The position numbers were made by a program, and so were the translations under genes. Below are positions 1 through 7,510 of a stretch of DNA of 7,567 bases, piece after piece (position 1 is the first letter of the stretch; each line of letters begins with the position of its first letter). The notes under the pieces are model-generated. The model saw nothing but the letters and a program-made list of their open reading frames with translations, had not been told where the DNA came from and searched no databases. The stretch is taken from the NCBI GenBank assembly GCA_031264605.1, contig JAISDQ010000163.1, forward strand, positions 1 through 7,567, given 5' to 3'. This DNA comes from Synergistaceae bacterium (lineage in GTDB: Bacteria; Synergistota; Synergistia; Synergistales; Synergistaceae).

Positions 1-2
1 CG

Positions 3-1013
3 CTGGACAGCCAATATTACCTCGCCGCTGCCATAAAGTCCGAAAAAGGCGCCGATTTACGCGCGGATATCGAAAGCGTCTTCGATACCTCGTGTTTCCT
101 TGCGGTGGAGACGGAACACGACGAATACGGAATTATCGCGCAAAGCAACGATGCCGGCCGGATCGAAGAAAAAACCATGAATCTCCTTTCTTCCTTGATG
201 AAACGGGCGGCGCGGCAAACCGGCGCGACGCTTCACGCCGGCGTTGGCATGACTGTGGAGCATCTTCACGAGTTGGGCCATTCTTTTCGTGAAGCCGAAA
301 CAGCTTGCAATTACGCGATTTTTACGGGGCTATCCAATCCTTGTCTCATAAACAGCGTGAAAACCGACACCGTAGGCTTCGGGCTGGCCGAGCACCTCGC
401 GCGGGCGCGCGAATTTTTCCTCTGCGGCAACCAAGAGGAGATTGAAGATTTCACGAAAAGGCTCAAAAATTCGGCATTGAAAGGCGTAGCAACTCATTAC
501 GCCTACATAGACGTACTGATGACCGCCGCGAGGACGCTGAGGGAGATGAGCGCTTCTCCGGAGGAGTTGCTGCCGGAGCTTTCCATGATTGGCGAAAGCG
601 CTTTTTCGATAGATAATCCCGAAGAATTGGAGGCTGCGGTCGCGAAAATATGCGAGCGCGTCATTTTATTCAGAAAAAAATACCTGTCGAACCGCCGCTA
701 CAAATTAGTCGCCGACGCAAAGCAATTTATCGACGGCAACTTCTCAGACCCGGAACTGTCACTTCAAAAAGCGGCTTCCGCCGCCCACGTGAGCCCAACC
801 TATTTCAGCGCCGTGTTCAGCCGCGAAACCGGAGAAACGTTAAGCGACTACATAACGAGAGTCAGAGTGAAAAACGCCATGAAAATACTCAAGACCACGA
901 CGCTCTCCGCATCCGAAGTATCGGCGATGGTCGGCTTCAACGACCCTTTGTATTTCAGCAGGGTTTTTAAACGCGCCGTCGGCGTCAACGTAAGCGAATT
1001 CAGAAAAAAATAA
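3..1013 (+). CDS. AraC-type DNA-binding response regulator, YesN-like (5' partial)
   Basis: Transcription regulator whose start lies outside the window; the frame is open to the left edge and 336 residues are visible. The C-terminal ~100 residues are an AraC/XylS DNA-binding domain with two helix-turn-helix units: the first around visible residues 253-275 (LSLQKAASAAHVSPTYFSAV), the second around 301-334 (VSAMVGFNDPLYFSRVFKR, ending in the typical SEFRKK). The preceding region (about 1-118) resembles the degenerate GGDEF-like linker of YesN-type response regulators, with the usual G-V-G-M and S-F-R-E-A-E-x-A pattern. An N-terminal receiver domain is expected upstream but cannot be seen. The family usually works with a membrane sensor kinase of the YesM type and often controls sugar uptake operons. 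The gene converges on the GRE operon and is the only regulator in the window, so it is the best candidate for its control (inference). No partner kinase is in the window. Confidence 0.88.
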   Translation: MDSQYYLAAAIKSEKGADLRADIESVFDTSCFLAVETEHDEYGIIAQSNDAGRIEEKTMNLLSSLMKRAARQTGATLHAGVGMTVEHLHELGHSFREAETACNYAIFTGLSNPCLINSVKTDTVGFGLAEHLARAREFFLCGNQEEIEDFTKRLKNSALKGVATHYAYIDVLMTAARTLREMSASPEELLPELSMIGESAFSIDNPEELEAAVAKICERVILFRKKYLSNRRYKLVADAKQFIDGNFSDPELSLQKAASAAHVSPTYFSAVFSRETGETLSDYITRVRVKNAMKILKTTTLSASEVSAMVGFNDPLYFSRVFKRAVGVNVSEFRKK

Positions 1014-1035
1014 ACAGGCAACAGTCCCTGTACTT
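1014..1035. terminator. possible weak bidirectional terminator between convergent genes
   Basis: The 22-bp gap between the two convergent stop codons holds a perfect 5-bp inverted repeat, ACAGG (1014-1018) and CCTGT (1027-1031), with an 8-nt loop. On the plus strand it is followed by ACTTTT. On the minus strand it is followed by TTATTTTTTT, formed by the A-rich end of the regulator gene. The layout fits a shared terminator, but the stem is short and only moderately GC-rich, so termination here is a guess from position and sequence. Confidence 0.35.
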
Positions 1036-3150
1036 TTAAACGGCCAGCATATGACGTTTTATGATATGGTCCTGATATTCTTCCGACAGTTCGCAGAAAT
1101 ACCCGCTCCAACCCCAGACGCGAACGACGAGATTACGGTGTTTTTCAGGATGTCGCTTGGCGTCGGTCAGTTCCTCGACGCTCAGGGTATTGAGCTGCAT
1201 CTGCTGGCATCCCAACCGCCCGAACAACGCCACGAGATCGGCGACTTTTCCGATCGAATCCTCGCTGCGGAAGACGGTATCCGAAAGTTCGAGCGTGATC
1301 GGGCCTCCGTTGCAAACGCGGGCATAGTCAATTTTCGAAAACGACTGAAGTATGCTGAAAGGCCCTGTTACTTTGACGCCTTGAGACGGAGCCAGGCTGG
1401 AACTAAAAAAATCGCCTTTCCGGCGTCCGTCGGCCGTGGCGCCTACCACCGGTTCCAACATCCCTTTGCGTCCTCTGGCAAGCCATACGTAATACATCGC
1501 CGATCCGCTTCCGGGCCTCGCTCTTTGCCACCGCTCATTGACCGGTTTGTACTTTTCGCAGGCTTCCGCGAAATAATCAAATAACTCGCGGAGGATGTTA
1601 TCCGCCGCGTCCTCGTTATTTCCGGTTTTCGGCGCGTTTTCTCTCAACATCAGCAATAATTCGTCGTCTTGCGCGAAATTCGAATCCAAGGCATAAAGAA
1701 GCCGGGCGGGTTTTACCGAAGCTTCGTCGAAAACAAATTTCCGCGCCGCCGCAAGCGCGTCCGCGGCATTCGCGGAACCGGAACCGTGAATCCCCAAATT
1801 GTTATACTTTCCGCCCTCCGAAATATCGCCGCGCGTCTCTAGCTGATCGGTCATGAGAGCGCTGTAAAGAGGCGCGGGAGGCAGGAGGATATTTTTTTTC
1901 GCTTCCACGAGTTTATCGACTTGCCGTTCTATGTTTTTCCGGCAAATTTCCATTATTCGAGAGAAAGTTTCCCCTTTTGGGGATTCCGCTTTAAAGGCTT
2001 CGCGCAGCGCAAAATCGGCCGCGTAGGGGAATGACACCGCTCCAATATTTACTACGTCCATCCCCCTGCCGGGGATGAGAAATTCCCAACAGGCCGCGAC
2101 GCTGTAATCGCGCGCGTCTTCGAGTTCATATCCCATATTTGCGAGTCCCGGAATGACGACGCTGTCGTTGGAATATTGCGGGAAACCGAGGCCTATCTTC
2201 GTCAATTCCGCCGCCTTAAAAAGCAGATCCCGCGGAGTGTCGGGCGTTATCCGCAGATTGATTTTCGGGTCGATAAACCGTATCGCGCGCGTAACGTCGA
2301 GTACGATATATGACAGTTTATTGACGGAAGTTTTGCCGTCACGGTCAACGCCTCCGATCATCAATGATTGCCCGTTGTCCCCCTGCTGCACGCCCGGATA
2401 AAGGTCCGAATCCTTGTTGAGAGAAACGAAAAATTCAGCCACATAATCGGCGACTCCGCTCCATGTGAGGGCTCCCGATTCGACGTCCGCAAGCGCGTAC
2501 GGCCACATGTATTGATCGAAACGCCCCAACCCCACATGATAATGTCCGGACATCCAAAGCGCGGAATGGACAAATTTGAGAGATTGAATCGCTTCACGGA
2601 AACTGTGCGCCGGCCCGTAAGGGACGGCCGCCATCGTTTTCGCGATCTCCAATTCCCCGATTTCTTCAGCTTTTTTGCGGTAACGCCCGGCAAGCGACAA
2701 AACAGCGTCCACCGCCTCCGTCACGGTTTCGCTGAGGATTTTGAGTTTTTCTCCGCCTTCGCCGATATAACGCGCGTTTATGACGTCTTTCCTTCTGGCG
2801 AGTCCTTCGCGCAGCAACATTCCCCAGTCAGCGCAAATATTCGAGATAATCCCGGATTCGTGCATCGAGCGCCCCTCGAATTTTTGTTTCCACTGCTCGG
2901 GAGAATAATACATGGGAACAGCGGGAATCGTGCGGGTAAAAACGAGTCTCTCGCCCGGAAGGATTACGGGCGTTTCCGTTTCGCACATCATCGCCGTGAG
3001 TTTCGAGGCGCGGCGAGGCCAATCGAGCCCGAGTTTGTTGCAAATGTCCAAAACATGCGGGACGTAATCCACCCGAACTCTCCGGTGTTCACCTTTGGCT
3101 ACCGAATCACGCAGGTTTATGATTCTTTCGCCGACAGCGTAATTTGTCAT
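1036..3150 (-). CDS. Glycyl radical enzyme (pyruvate formate-lyase superfamily), substrate unknown
   Basis: A 704-aa GRE that would use a backbone glycyl radical to generate a thiyl radical and cleave or rearrange its substrate in the anaerobic cytoplasm. Seen: GRFDQYMWPY (209-218), a typical GRE barrel motif; Cys354 in AACWEF with Glu356, matching the catalytic C-x-E of eliminase-type GREs (GCVE) and not the Cys-Cys pair of pyruvate formate-lyase; a G-S-x-x-A-N-x-A-D-x-L-A-A segment (456-468); ATADGRRKG (571-579); and the C-terminal glycyl loop VVRVWGWSGYF (675-685) with Gly680 as likely radical site. The usual loop reads V-x-G-Y-S, so Trp681 replaces the common Tyr. Characterised GREs are mostly 760-850 aa, so this one is short. 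The start is secure: AAGGAGG lies 10 nt upstream, and the ATG overlaps the activase stop by 4 bp. Operon context with a CUT2 sugar transporter suggests a sugar- or polyol-like substrate (inference). An older label such as formate acetyltransferase would be misleading. Confidence 0.93.
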   Translation of the reverse strand: MTNYAVGERIINLRDSVAKGEHRRVRVDYVPHVLDICNKLGLDWPRRASKLTAMMCETETPVILPGERLVFTRTIPAVPMYYSPEQWKQKFEGRSMHESGIISNICADWGMLLREGLARRKDVINARYIGEGGEKLKILSETVTEAVDAVLSLAGRYRKKAEEIGELEIAKTMAAVPYGPAHSFREAIQSLKFVHSALWMSGHYHVGLGRFDQYMWPYALADVESGALTWSGVADYVAEFFVSLNKDSDLYPGVQQGDNGQSLMIGGVDRDGKTSVNKLSYIVLDVTRAIRFIDPKINLRITPDTPRDLLFKAAELTKIGLGFPQYSNDSVVIPGLANMGYELEDARDYSVAACWEFLIPGRGMDVVNIGAVSFPYAADFALREAFKAESPKGETFSRIMEICRKNIERQVDKLVEAKKNILLPPAPLYSALMTDQLETRGDISEGGKYNNLGIHGSGSANAADALAAARKFVFDEASVKPARLLYALDSNFAQDDELLLMLRENAPKTGNNEDAADNILRELFDYFAEACEKYKPVNERWQRARPGSGSAMYYVWLARGRKGMLEPVVGATADGRRKGDFFSSSLAPSQGVKVTGPFSILQSFSKIDYARVCNGGPITLELSDTVFRSEDSIGKVADLVALFGRLGCQQMQLNTLSVEELTDAKRHPEKHRNLVVRVWGWSGYFCELSEEYQDHIIKRHMLAV

Positions 3151-3932
3151 AACGATTTCGCCTCCTTCACCACACTCAGAAAAAAATCGGGATTGACGCG
3201 CGTTTTTGCCTGCTCGTCAAATTCGGGCTCGAATTTTCTCCCTACCGCTTCATATTTACCTCCCGCCGCGGGATTGTACGGCAGCAGATCAAGCCCGTCC
3301 AAATATCCGCCTGTATTTAAATTATTTTTTATAAAACTTCTGATATCGTCATAATTTTCGATTGTATCGGTGACTCCCGGAATCATGGGGACCCGCAGGC
3401 GATAAACGGGGCCCGAACGGTCCAGACGTTTCAGGTTGTCGAGGATGCCCGCGTTGTCAACTCCGGTAAAGCGCCGATGCAAAGCCGGATTCATGACTTT
3501 CAGATCAAAATAAACCGTATCCGCCAAATCGGTTACGGCGGCGAAATCCTGAGCTTCGGCGCATCCTGAGGTCTGCAGGAGAATATGCAAGCGCCCCTTC
3601 AAACGCCTCATTGTCTCGATCAGGAAATCAGCCTGAAACAACGGTTCGCCGCCGGAAAAAGAAACGCCGCCGGCGTCCTTCAGTATGCCTTCGTACGAAA
3701 ACAGCTTACCGGCCAGTTCGGAAACGCTGTAGTACCTGCCCGCAAGCCTTTTCCCGGAAGCGCTTTTCATATATTCCGGAGTTGGCTTTATACCTTCCGG
3801 GTTATGGCACCACGAACAGCGCAGCGGACATCCTTTCAGGAACACCGTACAGCGAAGTCCGGGGCCGTCAAAAAGCGCGAATTCCTTGATATCGAACACA
3901 AGCCCCGTCAGTTCCTCCGCGTCTTTTTTCAC
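3147..3932 (-). CDS. Glycyl radical enzyme activating enzyme (radical SAM, PflA-like)
   Basis: Radical-SAM activase of 261 aa that should abstract hydrogen from the glycine of the adjacent GRE, using a [4Fe-4S] cluster and S-adenosylmethionine. The cluster motif C-x3-C-x2-C is at Cys35, Cys39 and Cys42 (GCPLRCSWCHNPEG); the SAM-binding GGEP is at 94-97; YFDLK (141-145) and RVPMIPGVTD (180-189) are family-typical strands. Only about 50 residues without cysteine separate CHNPE from GGEP, so the ferredoxin-like insert with auxiliary clusters found in many eliminase GRE activases is absent; size and layout match PflA (about 246 aa). Cys28 is an additional cysteine next to the cluster loop. The gene begins with GTG overlapping the ATPase stop by 4 bp (3929-3932) and ends in a 4-bp overlap with the GRE. 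No good ribosome site precedes this GTG. An internal GTG at 3899 follows a GGAGG (3914-3918) at a rather long 14 nt and would give 250 aa, so the start is uncertain. Confidence 0.93.
   Translation of the reverse strand: MKKDAEELTGLVFDIKEFALFDGPGLRCTVFLKGCPLRCSWCHNPEGIKPTPEYMKSASGKRLAGRYYSVSELAGKLFSYEGILKDAGGVSFSGGEPLFQADFLIETMRRLKGRLHILLQTSGCAEAQDFAAVTDLADTVYFDLKVMNPALHRRFTGVDNAGILDNLKRLDRSGPVYRLRVPMIPGVTDTIENYDDIRSFIKNNLNTGGYLDGLDLLPYNPAAGGKYEAVGRKFEPEFDEQAKTRVNPDFFLSVVKEAKSL
3161..3167 (-). promoter_or_regulatory. Strong Shine-Dalgarno site of the glycyl radical enzyme gene
   Basis: AAGGAGG on the minus strand, 10 nt before the ATG at 3150 and inside the end of the activase gene. It is the best ribosome binding site in the operon. 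It fixes the GRE start and suggests that the GRE is translated more strongly than the activase, as expected for an enzyme activated by a catalytic partner. Confidence 0.8.
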
Positions 3933-5470
3933 CGTCTCAAATCAGCGGCGCGTAACATGATGTCCTCTTGCGTGGCTTCTCCTTTTTTGAATTCGCCGGT
4001 TATCCTCCCGCCCGCCATTATCAGCAGCCTGTCGCAGATACCCATGACTTCCAGCATTTCCGAAGAAATAAAAATAATCCCGATACCTTCCCTGGTCAAT
4101 TCCGAGATCAACGCGTAAATTTCCTGTTTGGCGCCAATATCTATGCCCCTTGTCGGTTCATCGAGGATCAAAATTTTCGGCGCGCGCGCCAGCCATTTGG
4201 CGATAACGCCCTTTTGCTGGTTGCCTCCGCTGAAGTTTCTGGCCAGTCTGTCGGGAATGTCGGGCCGAATGGACATACTGCCGAAGTAATGTTCGGCCAG
4301 CGATTTCTGTTTTTCGGCGCTCAGCCAGCCGATCGCCGAAGAAATCATATTTCCGTTGGGCAGCGCGATATTGTCGCTCAAAGACATGCCCAGGACGAGC
4401 CCTTCCTTCTTTCTGTCTTCCGGCACATATCCCAGGCCGTTTTTTATGGCAGCTTCCACGCTTATGTTGAAAACGCGCTGTCCTTCGATAAAAATTTCTC
4501 CCTCATCCGGAGGGTCGAAACCGAAAATCGACTTTACGATTTCAGTACGCCCCGCTCCGACCAAACCCGCCAAACCTAAGACTTCGCCCTTGTGTAAAAC
4601 AAAACTCACGTTATGAAATTTTCCGCGCCGCGAGAGATTTTTAACTTCCAAAACAGGTTCGGCGGTGCTGTAATCGGCATCCCTGGAATAAAAATTATTC
4701 AGTTCCCGTCCCACCATATGCTTTACCAATTCTTCCTTCGCGACGCTTCGCGCGGAATTATCGAGAACCGTGATCAACTTCCCGTCCCTCAGCACCGTGA
4801 TCCGATCGCACATCGAGGTGATTTCTTCGAGCCGGTGAGAGATGTAGATTACCGAAAGCCCTTCGGCGACGAGAGATTTTATGACCTTAAAGAGAGCCTC
4901 TGTTTCGCGCGGGGTCAAAACGGCAGTCGGCTCGTCCATGATAAGAATCTCCGCGTTGTTCAGGAGCGCTTTCCCTATTTCCACCAGTTCCTGCTCGGCC
5001 ACGCTAAGGTTTCTTACCAATTGTCCGCAGTCCAAATCCGGCATTCCAAGGCGCGACATTATCACGGACGCGCCCCTTGCCATCTCGTTCCTGTCCGGCA
5101 CGGCGGCAAACGGCCCTTTAGCCGGCTCTTTCCCCAGGTAAATGTTTTCGGCCACGCTCAAAGTGGGCGCCAGGTTGAACTCCTGATAAATTACGCTTAT
5201 CCGGCGGTTTATGGATTCCAAAGGATTTTCTATCCTGACGGTTCGTCTTTTGAGTTCCACCGTCCCCGAATCCTGAGGGTGAATTCCCCCGAGAATTTTC
5301 ATAAGGGTGGTCTTCCCGGCGCCGTTTTCTCCGCAAATACCGTGGATCTCCCCTTTGACGAGCGAAAAAGAAACTTCGGACAAAGCCTGGACGCCGGGGA
5401 AAGATTTATCGATCCCTTCCATCCGCAGAATAACCTCGCCCGGCGCCGTTTCCCTCGGAACGTCCATCAT
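3929..5470 (-). CDS. CUT2-family sugar ABC transporter ATP-binding protein (RbsA/MglA-like)
   Basis: Cytoplasmic ATPase of 513 aa that powers monosaccharide import; RbsA-type proteins are about 500 aa with two fused nucleotide-binding domains, as here. Domain 1: Walker A GENGAGKT (47-54), Q-loop Gln96, signature LSVAEQ (155-160), Walker B ILIMDEP (175-181), switch His212. Domain 2: GLVGAGRT (302-309), where Arg replaces the Walker Lys as is usual in this family, signature FSGGNQQ (413-419), and Walker B ILILDEP (433-439). The likely inactive second site is therefore normal and not damage. The start lies at ATGATG: the first ATG (5470) gives a 4-bp overlap with the permease stop, and the second (5467) is better spaced from a weak AAGG, a one-residue difference. 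The frame continues upstream to 5815, but that part is antisense-free shadow of the permease gene, very rich in Arg and unlike any transporter. The 3' end overlaps the activase gene by 4 bp. Confidence 0.96.
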   Translation of the reverse strand: MMDVPRETAPGEVILRMEGIDKSFPGVQALSEVSFSLVKGEIHGICGENGAGKTTLMKILGGIHPQDSGTVELKRRTVRIENPLESINRRISVIYQEFNLAPTLSVAENIYLGKEPAKGPFAAVPDRNEMARGASVIMSRLGMPDLDCGQLVRNLSVAEQELVEIGKALLNNAEILIMDEPTAVLTPRETEALFKVIKSLVAEGLSVIYISHRLEEITSMCDRITVLRDGKLITVLDNSARSVAKEELVKHMVGRELNNFYSRDADYSTAEPVLEVKNLSRRGKFHNVSFVLHKGEVLGLAGLVGAGRTEIVKSIFGFDPPDEGEIFIEGQRVFNISVEAAIKNGLGYVPEDRKKEGLVLGMSLSDNIALPNGNMISSAIGWLSAEKQKSLAEHYFGSMSIRPDIPDRLARNFSGGNQQKGVIAKWLARAPKILILDEPTRGIDIGAKQEIYALISELTREGIGIIFISSEMLEVMGICDRLLIMAGGRITGEFKKGEATQEDIMLRAADLRR

Positions 5471-6459
5471 TGCGCCTTTTTCGCGGAGGTAAAGCTGTCG
5501 ATGGCGCAGACAATTATGATTATCGCGCCGGTAGTTACCGTAGTCCAATACATATTTACGTTTAAAAGCACCAGACCGTTGCGGATCATGCCCATCAAGA
5601 CGGCGCCTAGCATCGTGCCGATGATCGTTCCGGAACCGCCTTGCATGCTTGTTCCTCCTATAACCACGGCCGCGATCGTATCCATGTCGAAGTTCAGTCC
5701 GGCGTTGGGGTTGCCTCCATTGAGCCGTCCGGTCATGATTACGCCCGCTATGCCGCAAAAGAGCCCGGCAAGCGTATAGATTTTTATTTTGACCCTGTCT
5801 GCGTTTATTCCGCACAGACGGGTCGCCAGTTCATTGCCTCCTGTCGATTTGACGTGAGTCCCGAAAATAGTATGGTTCAGCAATAAAGCGGCGATAATCA
5901 CAATTACAGGCATGAACATCGCCATAATTGGAATTCCCAAAACTCTGCCGTTTCCCAACGCCAGGATCAAAGGCGAATCAATCGTGATCGAATATCCTCT
6001 CGTAATGATGAGGAGCAGCCCTCTCCCCACAGAAGTCATGCCGAGCGTGACTATAAAAGGCGGAAGCCGCAGGCGGGTTATAAAAAGGCCGTTGAAAAAA
6101 CCGAACGTCACGCCGATGAGAATTCCCGCCGGAATGGCGATAAAAAGAGAGCACCCGTGATAGATGAGCCACGACATGATCACGCTTGACAATCCCAAAG
6201 AGGAACCGACCGAAAGGTCGATTCCTCCGGAAGTGATTATGAAAGTCTGACCCGCGGCAACCATAGTCACAAGCGTCACTTGTTTACAGATATTGAGGAT
6301 GTTTTCTGCCGAGAAGAAATTTTGAGCGCTCAGGGAAAACAGTAAACCTACGGCAAGTACAACCAAAAACAGACTGCTTTCACGGCTTTGTATAAGGCGT
6401 TCGAAGTACCGCCCGGCAGTCCGCGTTTTTTCGAGGTCTTTCTCATTCCCGGTTGTCAT
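5467..6459 (-). CDS. CUT2-family sugar ABC transporter permease (RbsC-like)
   Basis: Inner-membrane permease of 330 aa, close to RbsC (about 320 aa), forming the channel with the ATPase encoded next. Most of it is hydrophobic, with membrane segments clear at about 29-45, 61-77, 103-121, 133-151, 174-194, 226-243, 263-290 and 296-320. Family marks are GQTFIITSGGIDLSVGS (70-86), the cytoplasmic STGGNELATRLCGI loop (205-218) that contacts the ATPase, and GGTSMQGGSGTIIGT (268-282). The N-terminus (1-25) is charged and soluble. The ATG at 6459 is preceded by AAAGGG about 8 nt upstream, and 58 bp separate it from the binding-protein stop. The 3' end overlaps the ATPase start (ATGA). The sugar cannot be read from the sequence. 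Confidence 0.96.
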   Translation of the reverse strand: MTTGNEKDLEKTRTAGRYFERLIQSRESSLFLVVLAVGLLFSLSAQNFFSAENILNICKQVTLVTMVAAGQTFIITSGGIDLSVGSSLGLSSVIMSWLIYHGCSLFIAIPAGILIGVTFGFFNGLFITRLRLPPFIVTLGMTSVGRGLLLIITRGYSITIDSPLILALGNGRVLGIPIMAMFMPVIVIIAALLLNHTIFGTHVKSTGGNELATRLCGINADRVKIKIYTLAGLFCGIAGVIMTGRLNGGNPNAGLNFDMDTIAAVVIGGTSMQGGSGTIIGTMLGAVLMGMIRNGLVLLNVNMYWTTVTTGAIIIIVCAIDSFTSAKKAQ

Positions 6460-6517
6460 GAAAGCATCCCTTTCTCTATTGTGAAAGCGGTCGGCCCGAG
6501 TTCGGCAAATTCAGCTT

Positions 6518-7440
6518 TTATTTTGGATAATACTGATCGACGTTGGCCTTCGTAATTTCCAACGTTCCCGTGTCGCTGTTCGCGGGTATCGGTTTCCCGT
6601 CGCAAGCCATGTTGAGCTGGTTGATTACGTTGACCCCCCAGGCGTACTGGCGTTGCACTATAGCGGAATAAATCTGCCCGTCGCGGACGCCGTTGATTAT
6701 TTCCGGCAAATCGTCGAAAGTGATGGCTATTTTCGTCAGACCCTTGGCTTTCCATGCCGTGACCATCGCCGGCCCCGCGTAAGAATCCATCCCTATCAAG
6801 GCGTCGAAGTCGGGGTGAGCGCTGATCATGTTCTCGATGTTGGAGAGAGTGACATTCGGGTCGCCTTGCCCGGACTGGACGTCTACTATTTCGACATTCG
6901 GGAAATTTTCCCTGAGAGCCTTCTCCACGCCTTCGAGCCGCTGGACAAGATTGAGCTGGGAAGAAATTCCCTGGCTCACCAGGACTTTCCCCTTGCCTTC
7001 AAGAGCCGCGCCAAGGGCGTTGCCCATATGCTCGCCGGCTTTGACGTTATCGGTTCCGATATAGCCGAGACGTTTGCTGTCCGGAGCGTCGGTATCGAAA
7101 GTGACGACTTTGATGCCCTGTTCCATCGCCCTATCGATGAGAGGCGTAAGGGCTTTGGAATCAGTAGGCCCAATGCCGAAGCCGGAGACTTTCATCGCTA
7201 TCAGGTTCTCGACAATCTCAATCTGCTGCTGCACGTCCGAACGGTCAGGCCCTTTGATGAGTACTTCGACTCCGAGAGATTTCGCTTCGTCCTCGGCCCC
7301 ATGGGACGTCGCTTCGAAAAATGGATTGATATGGGATACACTACGGTGAAAGTGCGTTTGTCCTCCGCGTTCGCCGCCCCTCCCGCGACAGTGGCAAAAA
7401 TGGCCGCCAACAATAGGACTGTGACAACTAACTTCTTCAT
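6518..7440 (-). CDS. Periplasmic sugar-binding protein (RbsB-like), with an apparent frameshift
   Basis: Substrate-binding component of the CUT2 importer. The ATG at 7440, preceded by AGAGAGGA about 11 nt upstream, opens a classical signal peptide: MKK, a hydrophobic core to about residue 18, and GGAANA with likely cleavage after Ala25. There is no lipobox Cys, so the mature protein should be free in a periplasm. The signal-peptide frame reads to TFTVVYP (residue 36, codon 7335-7333) and then turns to nonsense, while the frame offset by one base continues with HINPFFEATSHGAEDEAK and the whole remaining protein to YYPK at the stop 6520-6518. Adding one base there (CCC to CCCC on the coding strand) gives VVYPHINPFFEA and a 307-aa protein, the normal length for RbsB (about 296 aa). 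The rest looks intact, including a VDVQSGQGDPN segment, DFDALIGMDSYAGPAMV and IYSAIVQRQYAWG. As written, the gene would not yield an exported, full-length protein. Confidence 0.9.
7333..7335 (-). other. Probable one-base deletion (frameshift) in the binding-protein gene
   Basis: The plus strand shows GGG here (CCC in the coding strand). A fourth C would join the signal-peptide frame to the mature-protein frame with no lost residue. The exact position is uncertain by several bases, since a lost base anywhere between about 7330 and 7345 would have the same effect on the downstream frame. A three-base run is short for polymerase slippage, so sequencing or assembly error and true mutation are both open. 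Confidence 0.8.
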
Positions 7441-7484
7441 ACGACACGCCATCCTCTCTACCCGCAAGACATGGCCGGTTCCCG

Positions 7485-7497
7485 TGGGATCATCCCA
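7485..7497. repeat. 13-bp perfect palindrome TGGGATCATCCCA
   Basis: Two 6-bp arms around a single central C, located 45-57 nt before the binding-protein start, probably within the untranslated leader. It could be a dimeric repressor site. The one-base loop makes an RNA hairpin with the full stem impossible, and no T-tract follows it, so it is not a terminator. It may also be chance. Confidence 0.35.
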
Positions 7498-7510
7498 TTT
7501 CCATTCCGGT

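Noticed and set aside
1001..1010. Homopolymer A run at the end of the regulator as a phase-variation site
   Set aside because: It encodes the last two lysines just before the stop. A slip would only alter the extreme C-terminus, so it is not a plausible switch.
2368..3354. Plus-strand open frame of 328 aa opposite the GRE and activase genes
   Set aside because: It is antisense to conserved enzyme sequence, crosses the junction of two real genes, and contains no domain.
4613..5779. Plus-strand open frame of 388 aa opposite the ATPase and permease genes
   Set aside because: It is antisense to two clear transporter genes, shows no recognisable motif, and has the composition expected of a complement-strand shadow in moderately GC-rich DNA.
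5471..5815. N-terminal extension of the ATPase frame to 628 aa
   Set aside because: This part lies wholly inside the well-supported permease gene in another frame, is very rich in Arg, His and Asn, and matches no transporter. The family length (about 500 aa) fits a start at 5470 or 5467.
6460..6517. Possible terminator or attenuator between the binding-protein and permease genes
   Set aside because: Only a 4-bp stem with a 2-nt loop (CCGA/TCGG) could be found and no T-run follows it. The gap looks like a plain operon spacer with a ribosome site.
7336..7447. Alternative GTG start at 7447 for the binding protein in the mature-protein frame
   Set aside because: The residues it would add (MSYEEVSCHSPIV and on) are an out-of-frame reading of the signal peptide sequence and give no export signal. 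A frameshift explains both frames better.
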